In this document: positions 8,898 through 17,277 of the stretch, in pieces
How positions within the stretch are numbered: position 1 is the stretch's first letter
How the letters are laid out: every line of letters begins with the position of its first letter
NCBI RefSeq assembly: GCF_000747075.1
Contig: NZ_AVCH01000042.1
Span: forward strand, 1-49,121
Direction: 5' to 3'
From: Arenimonas malthae CC-JY-1
GTDB taxonomy: Bacteria > Pseudomonadota > Gammaproteobacteria > Xanthomonadales > Xanthomonadaceae
Length of the DNA: 49,121 nucleotides
Position numbers and translations under genes: made by a program
The notes under the pieces: model-generated
Seen by the model: the letters and a program-made list of their open reading frames with translations, nothing else
What the model was told of the DNA's origin: nothing
Databases searched by the model: none

Positions 8898-10073
8898 TCA
8901 GGCCGCGCGCGCCTTCAGGGCCGCCACCGCCGGCAGTTCCTTGCCCTCGCAGAATTCGAGGAAGGCGCCGCCGCCGGTGCTGATGTAGCTGATGCCGGCT
9001 TCGACGCCGTACTTGTCCACCGCCGCCAGCGTGTCGCCGCCGCCGGCGATGGAGAACGCGCTGGACGCGGCGATGGCGCGCGCCAGGGTTTCGGTGCCCT
9101 TGCCGAAGGCGTCGAATTCGAACACGCCGACCGGGCCGTTCCAGATCACGCTGCCCGCCTTGGCGATCATGGCCGCGTAGGCGGCGGCCGTGTCCGGGCC
9201 GATGTCGAGGATCATGTCGTCGGGGCCGACCTCGGAGACCTTCTTCACCGTGGCGGGGGCGTCGGCGGCGAAGGCCGGGGCCACCACCACGTCGGTGGGC
9301 AGCGGGATGTCGGCGCCGCGGGCCTTGGCGTCGGCCATGATCTGGCGCGCGGTGTCGAGCAGGTCGGCTTCGCAAAGCGACTTGCCCACCGGGTGGCCCA
9401 TGGCCGCGATGAAGGTATTGGCGATGCCGCCGCCGACGATCAGCTGGTCCACCTTCGACACCAGGTTCGACAGCAGCTCGAGCTTGGTGCTGACCTTGGA
9501 GCCGGCGACGATGGCCATCAGCGGCCGCGCCGGCGCGTGCAGGGCCTTGGCCAGGGCGTCGAGCTCGGCCATCAGCAGCGGCCCGCCGCAGGCCACCTTG
9601 GCGAAGCGGATGGCGCCGTGGGTGGAGGCCTGGGCGCGGTGCGCGGTGCCGAAGGCGTCCATGACGAACACGTCGCAGAGCGCGGCGTACTTGCGGGCCA
9701 GGGTTTCGTCGTCGGACTTCTCGCCGACGTTCATGCGGCAGTTTTCAAGCAGCACCAGCTGGCCCGGCTGCACCTGCACGCCGTCCACCCAGTCCTTCAC
9801 CAGCGGCACCTCGCGGCCCAGCAGCTCGGACAGCCGCGCGGCCACCGGCGCCAGCGAATCCTCGGCGGTCCAGGTGCCCTCCTTCGGGCGGCCCAGGTGC
9901 GAGGTGACCATCACGGCGGCGCCCTTCTCCAGCGCCAGCTTCATCGTCGGCAGGGCGGCGGTGATGCGCTGCTCGGAGGTGATGTGGCCGTCCTTGACCG
10001 GCACGTTGAGGTCTTCGCGGATCAGCACGCGCTTGCCGGCCAGGTCGAGGTCGGCCATGCGGAGGATGGACAT
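8898..10073 (-). CDS. pgk: Phosphoglycerate kinase
   Basis: Transfers phosphate from 1,3-bisphosphoglycerate to ADP in glycolysis. 391 residues, the usual bacterial length. Seen: the N-terminal substrate-binding signature [12 protein letters not shown], the SHLGRP loop, [14 protein letters not shown] in the hinge region, and the C-terminal nucleotide site with WNGPVGVFE and GGGDTLAAV. The ATG at 10073 (MSILRMADL) is chosen because a GGAG lies about 11 bases upstream. A longer reading frame from 10148 adds 25 low-complexity residues and runs into the divergent acetyltransferase promoter. It heads the pgk-HAD-pyk set. Confidence 0.97.
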   Translation of the reverse strand: MSILRMADLDLAGKRVLIREDLNVPVKDGHITSEQRITAALPTMKLALEKGAAVMVTSHLGRPKEGTWTAEDSLAPVAARLSELLGREVPLVKDWVDGVQVQPGQLVLLENCRMNVGEKSDDETLARKYAALCDVFVMDAFGTAHRAQASTHGAIRFAKVACGGPLLMAELDALAKALHAPARPLMAIVAGSKVSTKLELLSNLVSKVDQLIVGGGIANTFIAAMGHPVGKSLCEADLLDTARQIMADAKARGADIPLPTDVVVAPAFAADAPATVKKVSEVGPDDMILDIGPDTAAAYAAMIAKAGSVIWNGPVGVFEFDAFGKGTETLARAIAASSAFSIAGGGDTLAAVDKYGVEAGISYISTGGGAFLEFCEGKELPAVAALKARAA

Positions 10074-10162
10074 GGGGGGCAGCTCCGGAGCGGGAAAGCC
10101 GGCATTTTCCCCCGCCCGGGCCGGCGGCGGCAAACGCCGCGGCCGCATGGGAGAATGCCGGC

Positions 10163-10711
10163 ATGTCCACGCCCCCGCTGCCCACGCTGGAAAGCCCGCG
10201 CCTGCGCCTGCGCCCCTACCGCCAGGACGACGCCCGGGCCATCTACGCCCTCTACAGCGACCCGGTGGTGACGCGTTACTGGAGCTTCCCGGCCTGGACC
10301 CGGCGCGAACAGGCCAGCGACTACCTCGCCGCGCGCATGGCGCTGGAAACCCCCGCGGTCTACGCCTGGGCCCTGGCCGAGCGCGAATGCGACCGGCTGA
10401 TCGGCACCACCACCCTGTTTTCGCTCAGCGGCCCGCACAAGCGCGCCGAGATCGGCTATTCGCTGCTGCCGGCCCGCCAGGGCCAGGGCCTGGCCACCGA
10501 GGCGCTGCGCACCGTGCTCGGACACGCCTTCGGGCCGCTGGGCCTGGAACGCATCGAGGCCGACGTGGACCCGCGCAACGAGCCGTCCTGGCGCCTGCTG
10601 GAAAAACTCGGCTTCCGCCGCGAGGGCCTGCTGCGCAACCGCTGGCGGGTGGACGGCGAGGTCTGCGATTCCTTCCTGTACGGCCTGCTGCGCGAGGATT
10701 ACGTCGCATGA
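10163..10711 (+). CDS. GNAT N-acetyltransferase (RimJ/RimL-like)
   Basis: 182 residues of the acetyltransferase_3 type. The start TPRLRLRPY-like motif ([14 protein letters not shown]), the acetyl-CoA pyrophosphate loop [13 protein letters not shown] near residues 104-116, and the C-terminal [17 protein letters not shown] pattern are typical of RimJ/RimL and spermidine/amino-acid acetyltransferases. The substrate is unknown. It overlaps tsaC by 4 bases (ATGA), so the two are translationally coupled. It is divergent from pgk with a 90-base gap. Confidence 0.85.
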   Translation: MSTPPLPTLESPRLRLRPYRQDDARAIYALYSDPVVTRYWSFPAWTRREQASDYLAARMALETPAVYAWALAERECDRLIGTTTLFSLSGPHKRAEIGYSLLPARQGQGLATEALRTVLGHAFGPLGLERIEADVDPRNEPSWRLLEKLGFRREGLLRNRWRVDGEVCDSFLYGLLREDYVA

Positions 10712-11682
10712 ACGCGCGCACGGAACTCGACGAGGCCCTGGCCGCGCTGCGCCGCGGCGAGGCCATCGGCCTGCCCACCGAAACCGTGTACGGCCTGGCC
10801 GCCGATGCCTCCAACGCCGCCGCGGTGCGCCGCATCTTCGCGCTCAAGGGCCGGCCGGCCGACCACCCGCTGATCGTGCACGTGGCCGGCGCGGAGGCGC
10901 TGGACGACTGGGCGCGCGACATCCCGCCCGCGGCGCGCACCCTGGCCGCCGCCTGCTGGCCCGGCCCGCTCACGCTCATCCTGCGCAAGCAGCCCCGGGT
11001 GCCCGACGAAGTAACCGGCGGCCAGCCCACCGTGGGCCTGCGCTGCCCCGACCACCCGCTGGCGCTGGAACTGCTGCGCGCCTTCGGCGGCGGCCTGGCC
11101 GCGCCCTCGGCCAACCGTTTCGGCCACGTCAGCCCCACCCGCGCCGCGCACGTGCGCGCCGAGTTCGGCGAGGCGGTGCCGGTGGTGCTCGACGGCGGCG
11201 ACTGCGCGGTGGGCATCGAGAGCACCATCCTCGACCTTTCCGGCGCCACGCCGCGCATCCTGCGCCCCGGCATGCTGCCGCGCGAGCGCATCGAGGCGCT
11301 GGTCGGCCCGGTGGAAATGGGCGTGGCCGGCGACAGTCCGCGCGCCTCGGGCACGCTCGACGCGCACTACGCGCCGCGCACGCCGCTGCTGCTGCTGCCG
11401 CGCGCCGCACTCGTGGCCGAAGTGGCGGAGCAACAGGCGCTGGGCAAGCGCGTGCAGGCGCTGGTGCTGGGGCAACTGCCGGAGGGCGTGGACGGCCTGG
11501 CGCTGCCGGCCTCGCCGGCGGGTTATGCGCACGACCTGTACGCCGCGCTGCGCACGCTGGACCGGCGCGGCGCCAACCTGCTGGTGGCGGAGCGGCCGCC
11601 GGAGTCCGGCGACTGGGTGGCCATCCACGACCGGCTGCGGCGGTCGGCGGCGGGCGCTGGGCTGGACGCCGAGGCAACCTGA
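10708..11682 (+). CDS. tsaC: L-threonylcarbamoyladenylate synthase (Sua5-type, two domains)
   Basis: Makes threonylcarbamoyl-AMP from threonine, bicarbonate and ATP, the first step of t6A37 modification of ANN-decoding tRNAs. About 324 residues. The N-terminal YrdC/TsaC domain (about 1-200) has PTETVYGLA, the KGRP substrate loop, and SANRFGHVSPT. The linker GTLDAHYAPRTP and a C-terminal Sua5 domain (about 220-320) make it the longer Sua5/TsaC2 form rather than the short E. coli TsaC. The ATG at 10708 overlaps the stop of the acetyltransferase gene. The reading frame is open far upstream of this point, but that stretch is antisense to pgk and not coding. Confidence 0.93.
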   Translation: MNARTELDEALAALRRGEAIGLPTETVYGLAADASNAAAVRRIFALKGRPADHPLIVHVAGAEALDDWARDIPPAARTLAAACWPGPLTLILRKQPRVPDEVTGGQPTVGLRCPDHPLALELLRAFGGGLAAPSANRFGHVSPTRAAHVRAEFGEAVPVVLDGGDCAVGIESTILDLSGATPRILRPGMLPRERIEALVGPVEMGVAGDSPRASGTLDAHYAPRTPLLLLPRAALVAEVAEQQALGKRVQALVLGQLPEGVDGLALPASPAGYAHDLYAALRTLDRRGANLLVAERPPESGDWVAIHDRLRRSAAGAGLDAEAT

Positions 11683-11687
11683 AAAGC

Positions 11688-11714
11688 AGAAGCCCCGGCG
11701 GGGCCGGGGCTTCT
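11688..11714. terminator. Strong hairpin terminator between tsaC and gap
   Basis: A perfect 12-bp stem, AGAAGCCCCGGC against GCCGGGGCTTCT, with a 3-base loop, 5 bases after the tsaC stop codon. The TTCT/AGAA base of the stem gives short U-rich ends on both strands. It can serve tsaC (plus) and gap (minus), which converge here. Confidence 0.7.
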
Positions 11715-11716
11715 GG

Positions 11717-11749
11717 TCGCGGCTGAAGCCGCTCCTACGGGGGAGCGGC
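11717..11749. repeat. REP-like motif with two alternative hairpins
   Basis: Contains the motif GCGGCTGAAGCCGCTCCTAC, which I recognise as a common intergenic repeat in Pseudomonas and Xanthomonadaceae. Two hairpins share the middle block and exclude each other: GCGGCT/AGCCGC (11719-11732) and GCCGCTCC/GGAGCGGC (11728-11749, loop TACGGG). It sits between the terminator and the gap stop codon, a typical REP location. Confidence 0.55.
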
Positions 11750-11774
11750 GGGGCCGCAGTTCCGCATCAGCGGA

Positions 11775-12788
11775 TTACTTGGCGGCCACCAGCGCCAGGG
11801 TGGTGTCGAGCATGCGGTTCGAGAAGCCCCACTCGTTGTCGTACCACGAGCAGACCTTCACCAGCGTGCCGCCCATGACCTGGGTCAGGGTGGAGTCGTA
11901 GACCGAGCTGTGCGGGTCGTGGTTGAAGTCGATCGACACCAGCGGCTTGTCGTTGAAGCCCAGGATGCCCTTGAGCGCGCCCTCGGAAGCGGCCTTCACC
12001 ACGGCGTCGATCTCGGCCTTGGTGGTTTCGCGGGCGGCGACGAAGGACAGGTCGACGACGGACACGTTGATGGTCGGCACGCGCATCGAGAAGCCGGTGA
12101 GCTTGCCGTTGAGCTCCGGCAGCACCAGGCCCACGGCGGCGGCGGCACCGGTCTTGGTCGGGATCTGCGACATGGTGGCCGAACGGGCGCGGCGCAGGTC
12201 CTTGTGGAAGACGTCGGTGAGCACCTGGTCGTTGGTGTAGGCGTGGATGGTGGTCATCAGGCCGTGCACGATGCCGATCTTCTCGTGCAGCACCTTGGCC
12301 AGCGGCGCCAGGCAGTTGGTGGTGCAGGACGCGTTCGAGATGACGGTGTCGCTGCCGCGCAGCACGCCGTGGTTCACGCCGAAGACGACGGTGTTGTCCA
12401 CGTCCTTCTCGCCCGGGGCCGAGATGATGACCTTCTTCGCGCCGGCGGCGAGGTGGGCCGAGGCCTTGGCCTTGGAGGTGAACAGGCCGGTGCACTCGAG
12501 CACCACGTCCACGCCCAGCGCGCCCCAGGGCAGCTTGGCCGGGTCGCGCTCGGCGCAGACCTTGATGCGGTCGCCGTTGACGATCAGGTCGCCGCCGTCC
12601 ACCGACACGGTGCCCGGGAACTTGCCGTGGGCGGTGTCGTACTGGGTGAGGTGGGCGTTGGTCTCGGCGTCGCCCAGGTCGTTGATGGCCACCACCTGGA
12701 TCTCGTGGGTACGGTTGGACTCGTACAGGGCGCGGAGGATGTTGCGACCGATGCGGCCGTAGCCGTTGATGGCGACCTTGATGGACAT
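11775..12788 (-). CDS. gap: Glyceraldehyde-3-phosphate dehydrogenase
   Basis: NAD-dependent oxidation and phosphorylation of glyceraldehyde 3-phosphate in glycolysis. 337 residues. The N-terminal Rossmann motif [10 protein letters not shown], the catalytic signature SNASCTTNC with Cys155, the base His182 in [10 protein letters not shown], and the C-terminal [11 protein letters not shown] motif are all present. The ATG at 12788 (MSIKVAING) follows AGGAG at 6 bases. The frame is open upstream to 12851, but those residues are not family-like. It is convergent with tsaC and divergent from the OmpW-like gene. The 173-base gap to that gene holds a TAAAAT at 12842-12847 (minus strand) as a possible -10. 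Confidence 0.97.
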   Translation of the reverse strand: MSIKVAINGYGRIGRNILRALYESNRTHEIQVVAINDLGDAETNAHLTQYDTAHGKFPGTVSVDGGDLIVNGDRIKVCAERDPAKLPWGALGVDVVLECTGLFTSKAKASAHLAAGAKKVIISAPGEKDVDNTVVFGVNHGVLRGSDTVISNASCTTNCLAPLAKVLHEKIGIVHGLMTTIHAYTNDQVLTDVFHKDLRRARSATMSQIPTKTGAAAAVGLVLPELNGKLTGFSMRVPTINVSVVDLSFVAARETTKAEIDAVVKAASEGALKGILGFNDKPLVSIDFNHDPHSSVYDSTLTQVMGGTLVKVCSWYDNEWGFSNRMLDTTLALVAAK

Positions 12789-12961
12789 GACTGCTCCTGG
12801 AGACCGGCCCTGGCCGGATAGGGGGTGGGTGGAAACCCCGCATTTTAGCAACCCCGGGGCCCCGGTCCCAGCCGGTGGCCGATTTGACCATTCTCAAGGC
12901 CGGGCCCGCGGACCGGGGGGAGACTGTGCCCAGTTTCCCGACCCTCCAACGGAGTTCCAAC

Positions 12962-13582
12962 ATGCGTACCGCCCTGCTTGCCCCGCTCGCCGCCGCCGCG
13001 GCCCTCGCCTTCGCCACCCCCGCCCTGGCCCAGGAGGCCGGTGACTGGACCTTCTCGGTCGGCGCCCACGTGGTGGCCCCGAAGTCCGGCAACGGCAGCC
13101 TCGCCGGCGGCGCCCTGGACGCCGACGTGGGCAACGACTGGAAGCCGACCATCACCGCCGAGTACTTCTTCAGCCCGAACCTGGGCCTGGAGATCCTGGC
13201 CGCGCTGCCGTTCAAGCACGACATCGAGCTCAACGGCGCCAAGGCCGGCTCCACCAAGCACCTGCCGCCGACCGTGACCCTGCAGTACCACTTCCGCAAC
13301 GACTCCAAGGTGACGCCGTTCGTGGGCGCGGGCGTGAACTACACCCGCTTCTTCTCGACCGACTCCACCGGCCCGATCGACGGCACCGACCTCGACCTGT
13401 CGAGCTCGTGGGGCCTGGCCGCCCACGCCGGCCTCGACTTCGCGATCGCCGACAACAAGTGGATCCGCGTCGACGCCCGCTACATGGACATCGACACCGG
13501 CGTGAAGGTGAACGGCGCCGACGTCGGCACCGTCAACATCGACCCGATGGTGTACGGCGCGGCCTTCGTCTGGTCGTTCTGA
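12962..13582 (+). CDS. ompW: OmpW-family outer membrane protein
   Basis: 206 residues with a clear signal peptide (hydrophobic stretch to ATPALAQ, cleavage near residue 23-24). The mature protein has alternating amphipathic beta strands consistent with the 8-stranded OmpW barrel: GDWTFSVGAHVVAPKSG at the start, PTVTLQYHF, FVGAGVNYT, and a C-terminal aromatic strand ending in Phe (VYGAAFVWSF), the usual barrel-assembly signal. OmpW proteins are thought to pass small hydrophobic molecules and respond to osmotic or oxidative stress. GGAG lies 8 bases before the ATG. A single-gene unit. Confidence 0.88.
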   Translation: MRTALLAPLAAAAALAFATPALAQEAGDWTFSVGAHVVAPKSGNGSLAGGALDADVGNDWKPTITAEYFFSPNLGLEILAALPFKHDIELNGAKAGSTKHLPPTVTLQYHFRNDSKVTPFVGAGVNYTRFFSTDSTGPIDGTDLDLSSSWGLAAHAGLDFAIADNKWIRVDARYMDIDTGVKVNGADVGTVNIDPMVYGAAFVWSF

Positions 13583-13629
13583 ACCCCGTGATGGCGAAGT
13601 TCATGGCCGCTGGCGTAAAGTCCGCGGCC

Positions 13630-14451
13630 ATGAACCGCAGCCTCCTTGTTTCCGCGCTGGCGCTCGCGCTGGCCACCCCCGTCGCCCACGCCTGGAGCCG
13701 CCAGGGCCACCAGCTGGTGGGCGAACTGGCCGAGCGCCAGCTCACGCCCGAAGCGCTCGCCGAAGCCCGCGACCTGATGGAAGGCGAAGCCGATCCGAAC
13801 CTGGCCGGCGTCTCCACCTGGGCCGACGAAATCCGCGCCGAGGAAAACGAGCTCGGCAAGCTCAGCAAGCGCTGGCACTACGTCAACATCCCCGGCAAGC
13901 ACTGCGACTACGCCCCGGCGCGCGACTGCCCGGACGGCGAATGCATCATCGGCGCCATCAACGCGCAGGCCGCCGTGCTGGCCGACCGCGGCCAGCCGCG
14001 CCAGAAGCGCCTGGAAGCGCTGAAGTTCGTGGTGCACTTCGTGGGCGACGCGCACCAACCCATGCACGCCGGCTACCCGCACGACCGCGGCGGCAACGAC
14101 TACCAGCTCAACTACCGCGGCAAGGGCGCGCCCGACGGCCAGGGCACCAACCTGCACGGCACCTGGGACTACTGGCTGCTGCAGAGCGCCGGCCTGGACA
14201 ATGCCGCCTACGCCGACCGCCTGATGGCCCTGCCGCCGCCGGCCGACACCGCCACCGGCGCCGAAAACCGCCCGCTGGCCTGGACCCTGGAGTCCTGCCG
14301 GCTGATCCATTCCCAGGCGCTCTACCCGCGCGGCCACCGCATCACCGACGCCTACCTCGACCAGCACCGCCCGCTGGCCGAAGCGCGGGTGCAGCTTGCC
14401 GGCGCGCGGCTGGCGGCGCTGCTGAACCAGGCGCTGGCACCGGGCGGCTGA
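13630..14451 (+). CDS. Secreted S1/P1-family zinc nuclease
   Basis: 273 residues with a signal peptide cleaved after AHA at residue 21, leaving Trp22 as the mature N-terminus. That residue is a zinc ligand in S1/P1 nucleases. In mature numbering the ligand pattern is Trp1, His6, Asp45, His62, His115, Asp119, His125, His155 and Asp159, close to the P1 nuclease set of three zinc sites. HFVGDAHQPMHAG and LHGTWD are the signature motifs. The enzyme would degrade single-stranded DNA/RNA or remove 3'-phosphates in the periplasm or outside the cell, probably for phosphate or nucleotide scavenging. An in-frame ATG at 13591 exists, but the ATG at 13630 gives the proper signal peptide. Confidence 0.92.
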   Translation: MNRSLLVSALALALATPVAHAWSRQGHQLVGELAERQLTPEALAEARDLMEGEADPNLAGVSTWADEIRAEENELGKLSKRWHYVNIPGKHCDYAPARDCPDGECIIGAINAQAAVLADRGQPRQKRLEALKFVVHFVGDAHQPMHAGYPHDRGGNDYQLNYRGKGAPDGQGTNLHGTWDYWLLQSAGLDNAAYADRLMALPPPADTATGAENRPLAWTLESCRLIHSQALYPRGHRITDAYLDQHRPLAEARVQLAGARLAALLNQALAPGG

Positions 14452-14508
14452 CGCCGCCTGCACGGCGCCGGAAGATATACTCCCCGGGGTACCCATCGGA
14501 GCCAGGCC

Positions 14509-15369
<861 letters not shown>

Positions 15370-15375
<6 letters not shown>

Positions 15376-15933
15376 GGGCGGCTCGCCGCCGCCCGGCGAG
15401 GGCCGCTTGGCGAGCTTTCGCTGCAGGGTGCGGCGGTGCATGCCCAGGGCACGGGCGGTGGCCGCCACGTTGCCGCCGTGTTCGGCCAGCACGCGCTGGA
15501 TGTGTTCCCACTCGATGCGGTTCCAGGGAATCGGCCGCGGCGCCCCGGGCGCCGGGGCCTGCGCTTCGGCGTCGGCCAGGCCCAGCGCGCGCAGCACGGC
15601 GGCGGCATCGGCCGGCTTGGCCAGGTAGTCGTCGGCGCCCTGCTTGATGGCTTCGACGGCGGTGGCGATGCTGGCGTAGCCGGTGAGCAGCAGCACGCGC
15701 AGGCCCGGCGCGCGTTCGCGCAGGCGGCGCATCAGGCGCAGGCCGTCGTCGCCGCCGCCCAGCATCAGGTCCAGCACGGCATGGGTGGGCGTCGCTTCGG
15801 CGCAGGCGGCCAGTGCTTCCTCCGCGCCGCCGACCGCGCGCGCCGCGAAACCGCGCCGCTGCAGCGAGCGCGCCAGCACCTTGCCGAAGCTGGCGTCGTC
15901 GTCCACCACCAGGATGTCCACGCGCGGGCTCAC
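15370..15933 (-). CDS. RegA/PrrA/ActR-type response regulator
   Basis: 187 residues: a receiver domain (about 5-115) with acidic pocket VVDDD, phospho-acceptor Asp55 in AVLDLML, Thr84 and Lys106, then a Pro/Ala linker. A short Fis-type helix-turn-helix follows, [20 protein letters not shown] (about 155-174). This HTH is the hallmark of the RegA/PrrA/ActR/RoxR group, global regulators of respiration, redox and carbon/nitrogen metabolism. The start is GTG at 15933, overlapping the kinase stop codon (GTGA), which couples the two genes. The frame is open further upstream inside the kinase gene, but the receiver fold starts right here. Confidence 0.9.
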
Positions 15934-17141
15934 GCGCCCTGCCCCAGCCGCGCCACCGAAAGCGTGGCTTCGACGCCGCCCGGCACCGGCGCCAACGCGC
16001 CGCCATGCTGTTCGCACACGCGCGTCGCCAGCGCGAAGCCGAGGCCCAGGCCGCCGGGTTTGTCCGAGCGGAAGCCGGGCGGGCTTTCGGCCAGGCCCGG
16101 GCCTTCGTCCAGGAATGCCAGCGCCAGGACATCGCCGCGGCGCCGCACCCGCAGCGCCACGCGGTCGCTCCCGGCCGAGCGCGAGGCGTCGGCGGCGTTG
16201 TCGAGCAGGTTCAGCACCAGGTAGTCGAAACCGCGGTCGGCGGTGACGGGCAGCGCGGCCGCGTCATCGGCCACGTCGAGCCGGGCCTCGAAGCCGGGGC
16301 GCAGCAGCTGCCAGCGCGCGAGCGCCTGCCCCAGGCGCGCGTCAAGCCGCGACGGCGGCACGCTGCCGGCATCGGCGCGCGCGTCCGACACCAGCTGGCC
16401 CACGGCGCTGCGGCAGGCGTCCACCTGCGCGGCCATCAGGGCCAGGTCGTCCTGCAGCGATTCCCGGTCGAGCCCGGCGACGCCGTCGCGCAGGTCCGAC
16501 AGCACCACCGACAGCGTCGCCAGCGGCGTGTTGAGCGCGTGCGCGGCGCCGGCGGCCAGCGTGGCCACGGCCATCAGCCCTTCGTCGCGCGCGCCGCGTT
16601 CGCGTTCGGCCGCCAGCGCCGCGCGCTGCCGCGCCAGCTCCGCCGCGATGCGCGTGCCGAAAAAGGCCAGCACCGCCGCCGTGAGCAGGAAGTTGAGCCA
16701 CATGCCGAACAGGTGCAGGTCGAATTCGCCGTGCACGTGCGGCAGCGGCTGGTGGCCCAGCCAAAGCAGGCTGTAGGCCAGCACCGCCAACGCCGCGGTG
16801 GCCAGCACGCCGCGCGCCGGCAGCAGCGACGTGGCCAGTGCGATCGGCACGATGAACAGCGACACGAACGGGTTCGCCGGCCCGCCGCTCCAGTACAGCT
16901 GCCAGGCCAGCACGGCGATGTCCACGGCCAGGTGCCCCAGCACCGCGGCGGGCGACGCGGCGCCCGCACGACGCCGTGCCCAGAGGTTGAACGCGAGCAG
17001 CGCGGCCACGCCCGCCGCCATCGGCGGCCAGGGCAGGTGCAGCGGCAGCGCCAGCGGCACGCCCGCGATCGCCAGCGCCTGGCCGGCGACCGACAGCCAG
17101 CGCAGGCGCACCAGCGTCGCCAGCGCGCCCGGGTGCGACAT
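15930..17141 (-). CDS. RegB/PrrB-type redox sensor histidine kinase
   Basis: 403 residues with six hydrophobic segments (about 15-160), then dimerisation and ATPase domains. Features of the RegB family are visible. The loop GGPANPF (86-92) fits the quinone-sensing consensus GGxxNPF. Cys243 in AQVDACRSAVG aligns with the redox-active cysteine after the H-box. The H-box carries His201 in GAAHALNTPLATL. N, G1 and G2 boxes are at NLLDNAADAS (311-320), DEGPGL (345-350) and GGLGLGFALA (363-372). The residue after His201 is Ala instead of the usual Glu. The ATG at 17141 is preceded by GGGAG. It is divergent from the copper receptor gene with a 136-base gap. Confidence 0.92.
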   Translation of the reverse strand: MSHPGALATLVRLRWLSVAGQALAIAGVPLALPLHLPWPPMAAGVAALLAFNLWARRRAGAASPAAVLGHLAVDIAVLAWQLYWSGGPANPFVSLFIVPIALATSLLPARGVLATAALAVLAYSLLWLGHQPLPHVHGEFDLHLFGMWLNFLLTAAVLAFFGTRIAAELARQRAALAAERERGARDEGLMAVATLAAGAAHALNTPLATLSVVLSDLRDGVAGLDRESLQDDLALMAAQVDACRSAVGQLVSDARADAGSVPPSRLDARLGQALARWQLLRPGFEARLDVADDAAALPVTADRGFDYLVLNLLDNAADASRSAGSDRVALRVRRRGDVLALAFLDEGPGLAESPPGFRSDKPGGLGLGFALATRVCEQHGGALAPVPGGVEATLSVARLGQGA

Positions 17142-17277
17142 CTTGTCGCTCCCGGCCAGCGGCCCCGCTTCCCTAAGCTTCGCGCCCGACGCCACGCCCG
17201 CCTCCTTCCCCTGCTTCGCGTGCATTGTCGCGCAGCCGCGGGCGGGGCGTCGCCTTCCCCACTTGCCGGAGCCGCCC

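Noticed and set aside
9190-10707. Upstream extension of the tsaC reading frame
   Set aside because: It lies antisense to pgk and inside the acetyltransferase gene. The Sua5 family starts at the ATG at 10708.
16798-17277. Upstream extension of the copper receptor frame
   Set aside because: It is antisense to the kinase gene, and only the ATG at 17278 is followed by a signal peptide.
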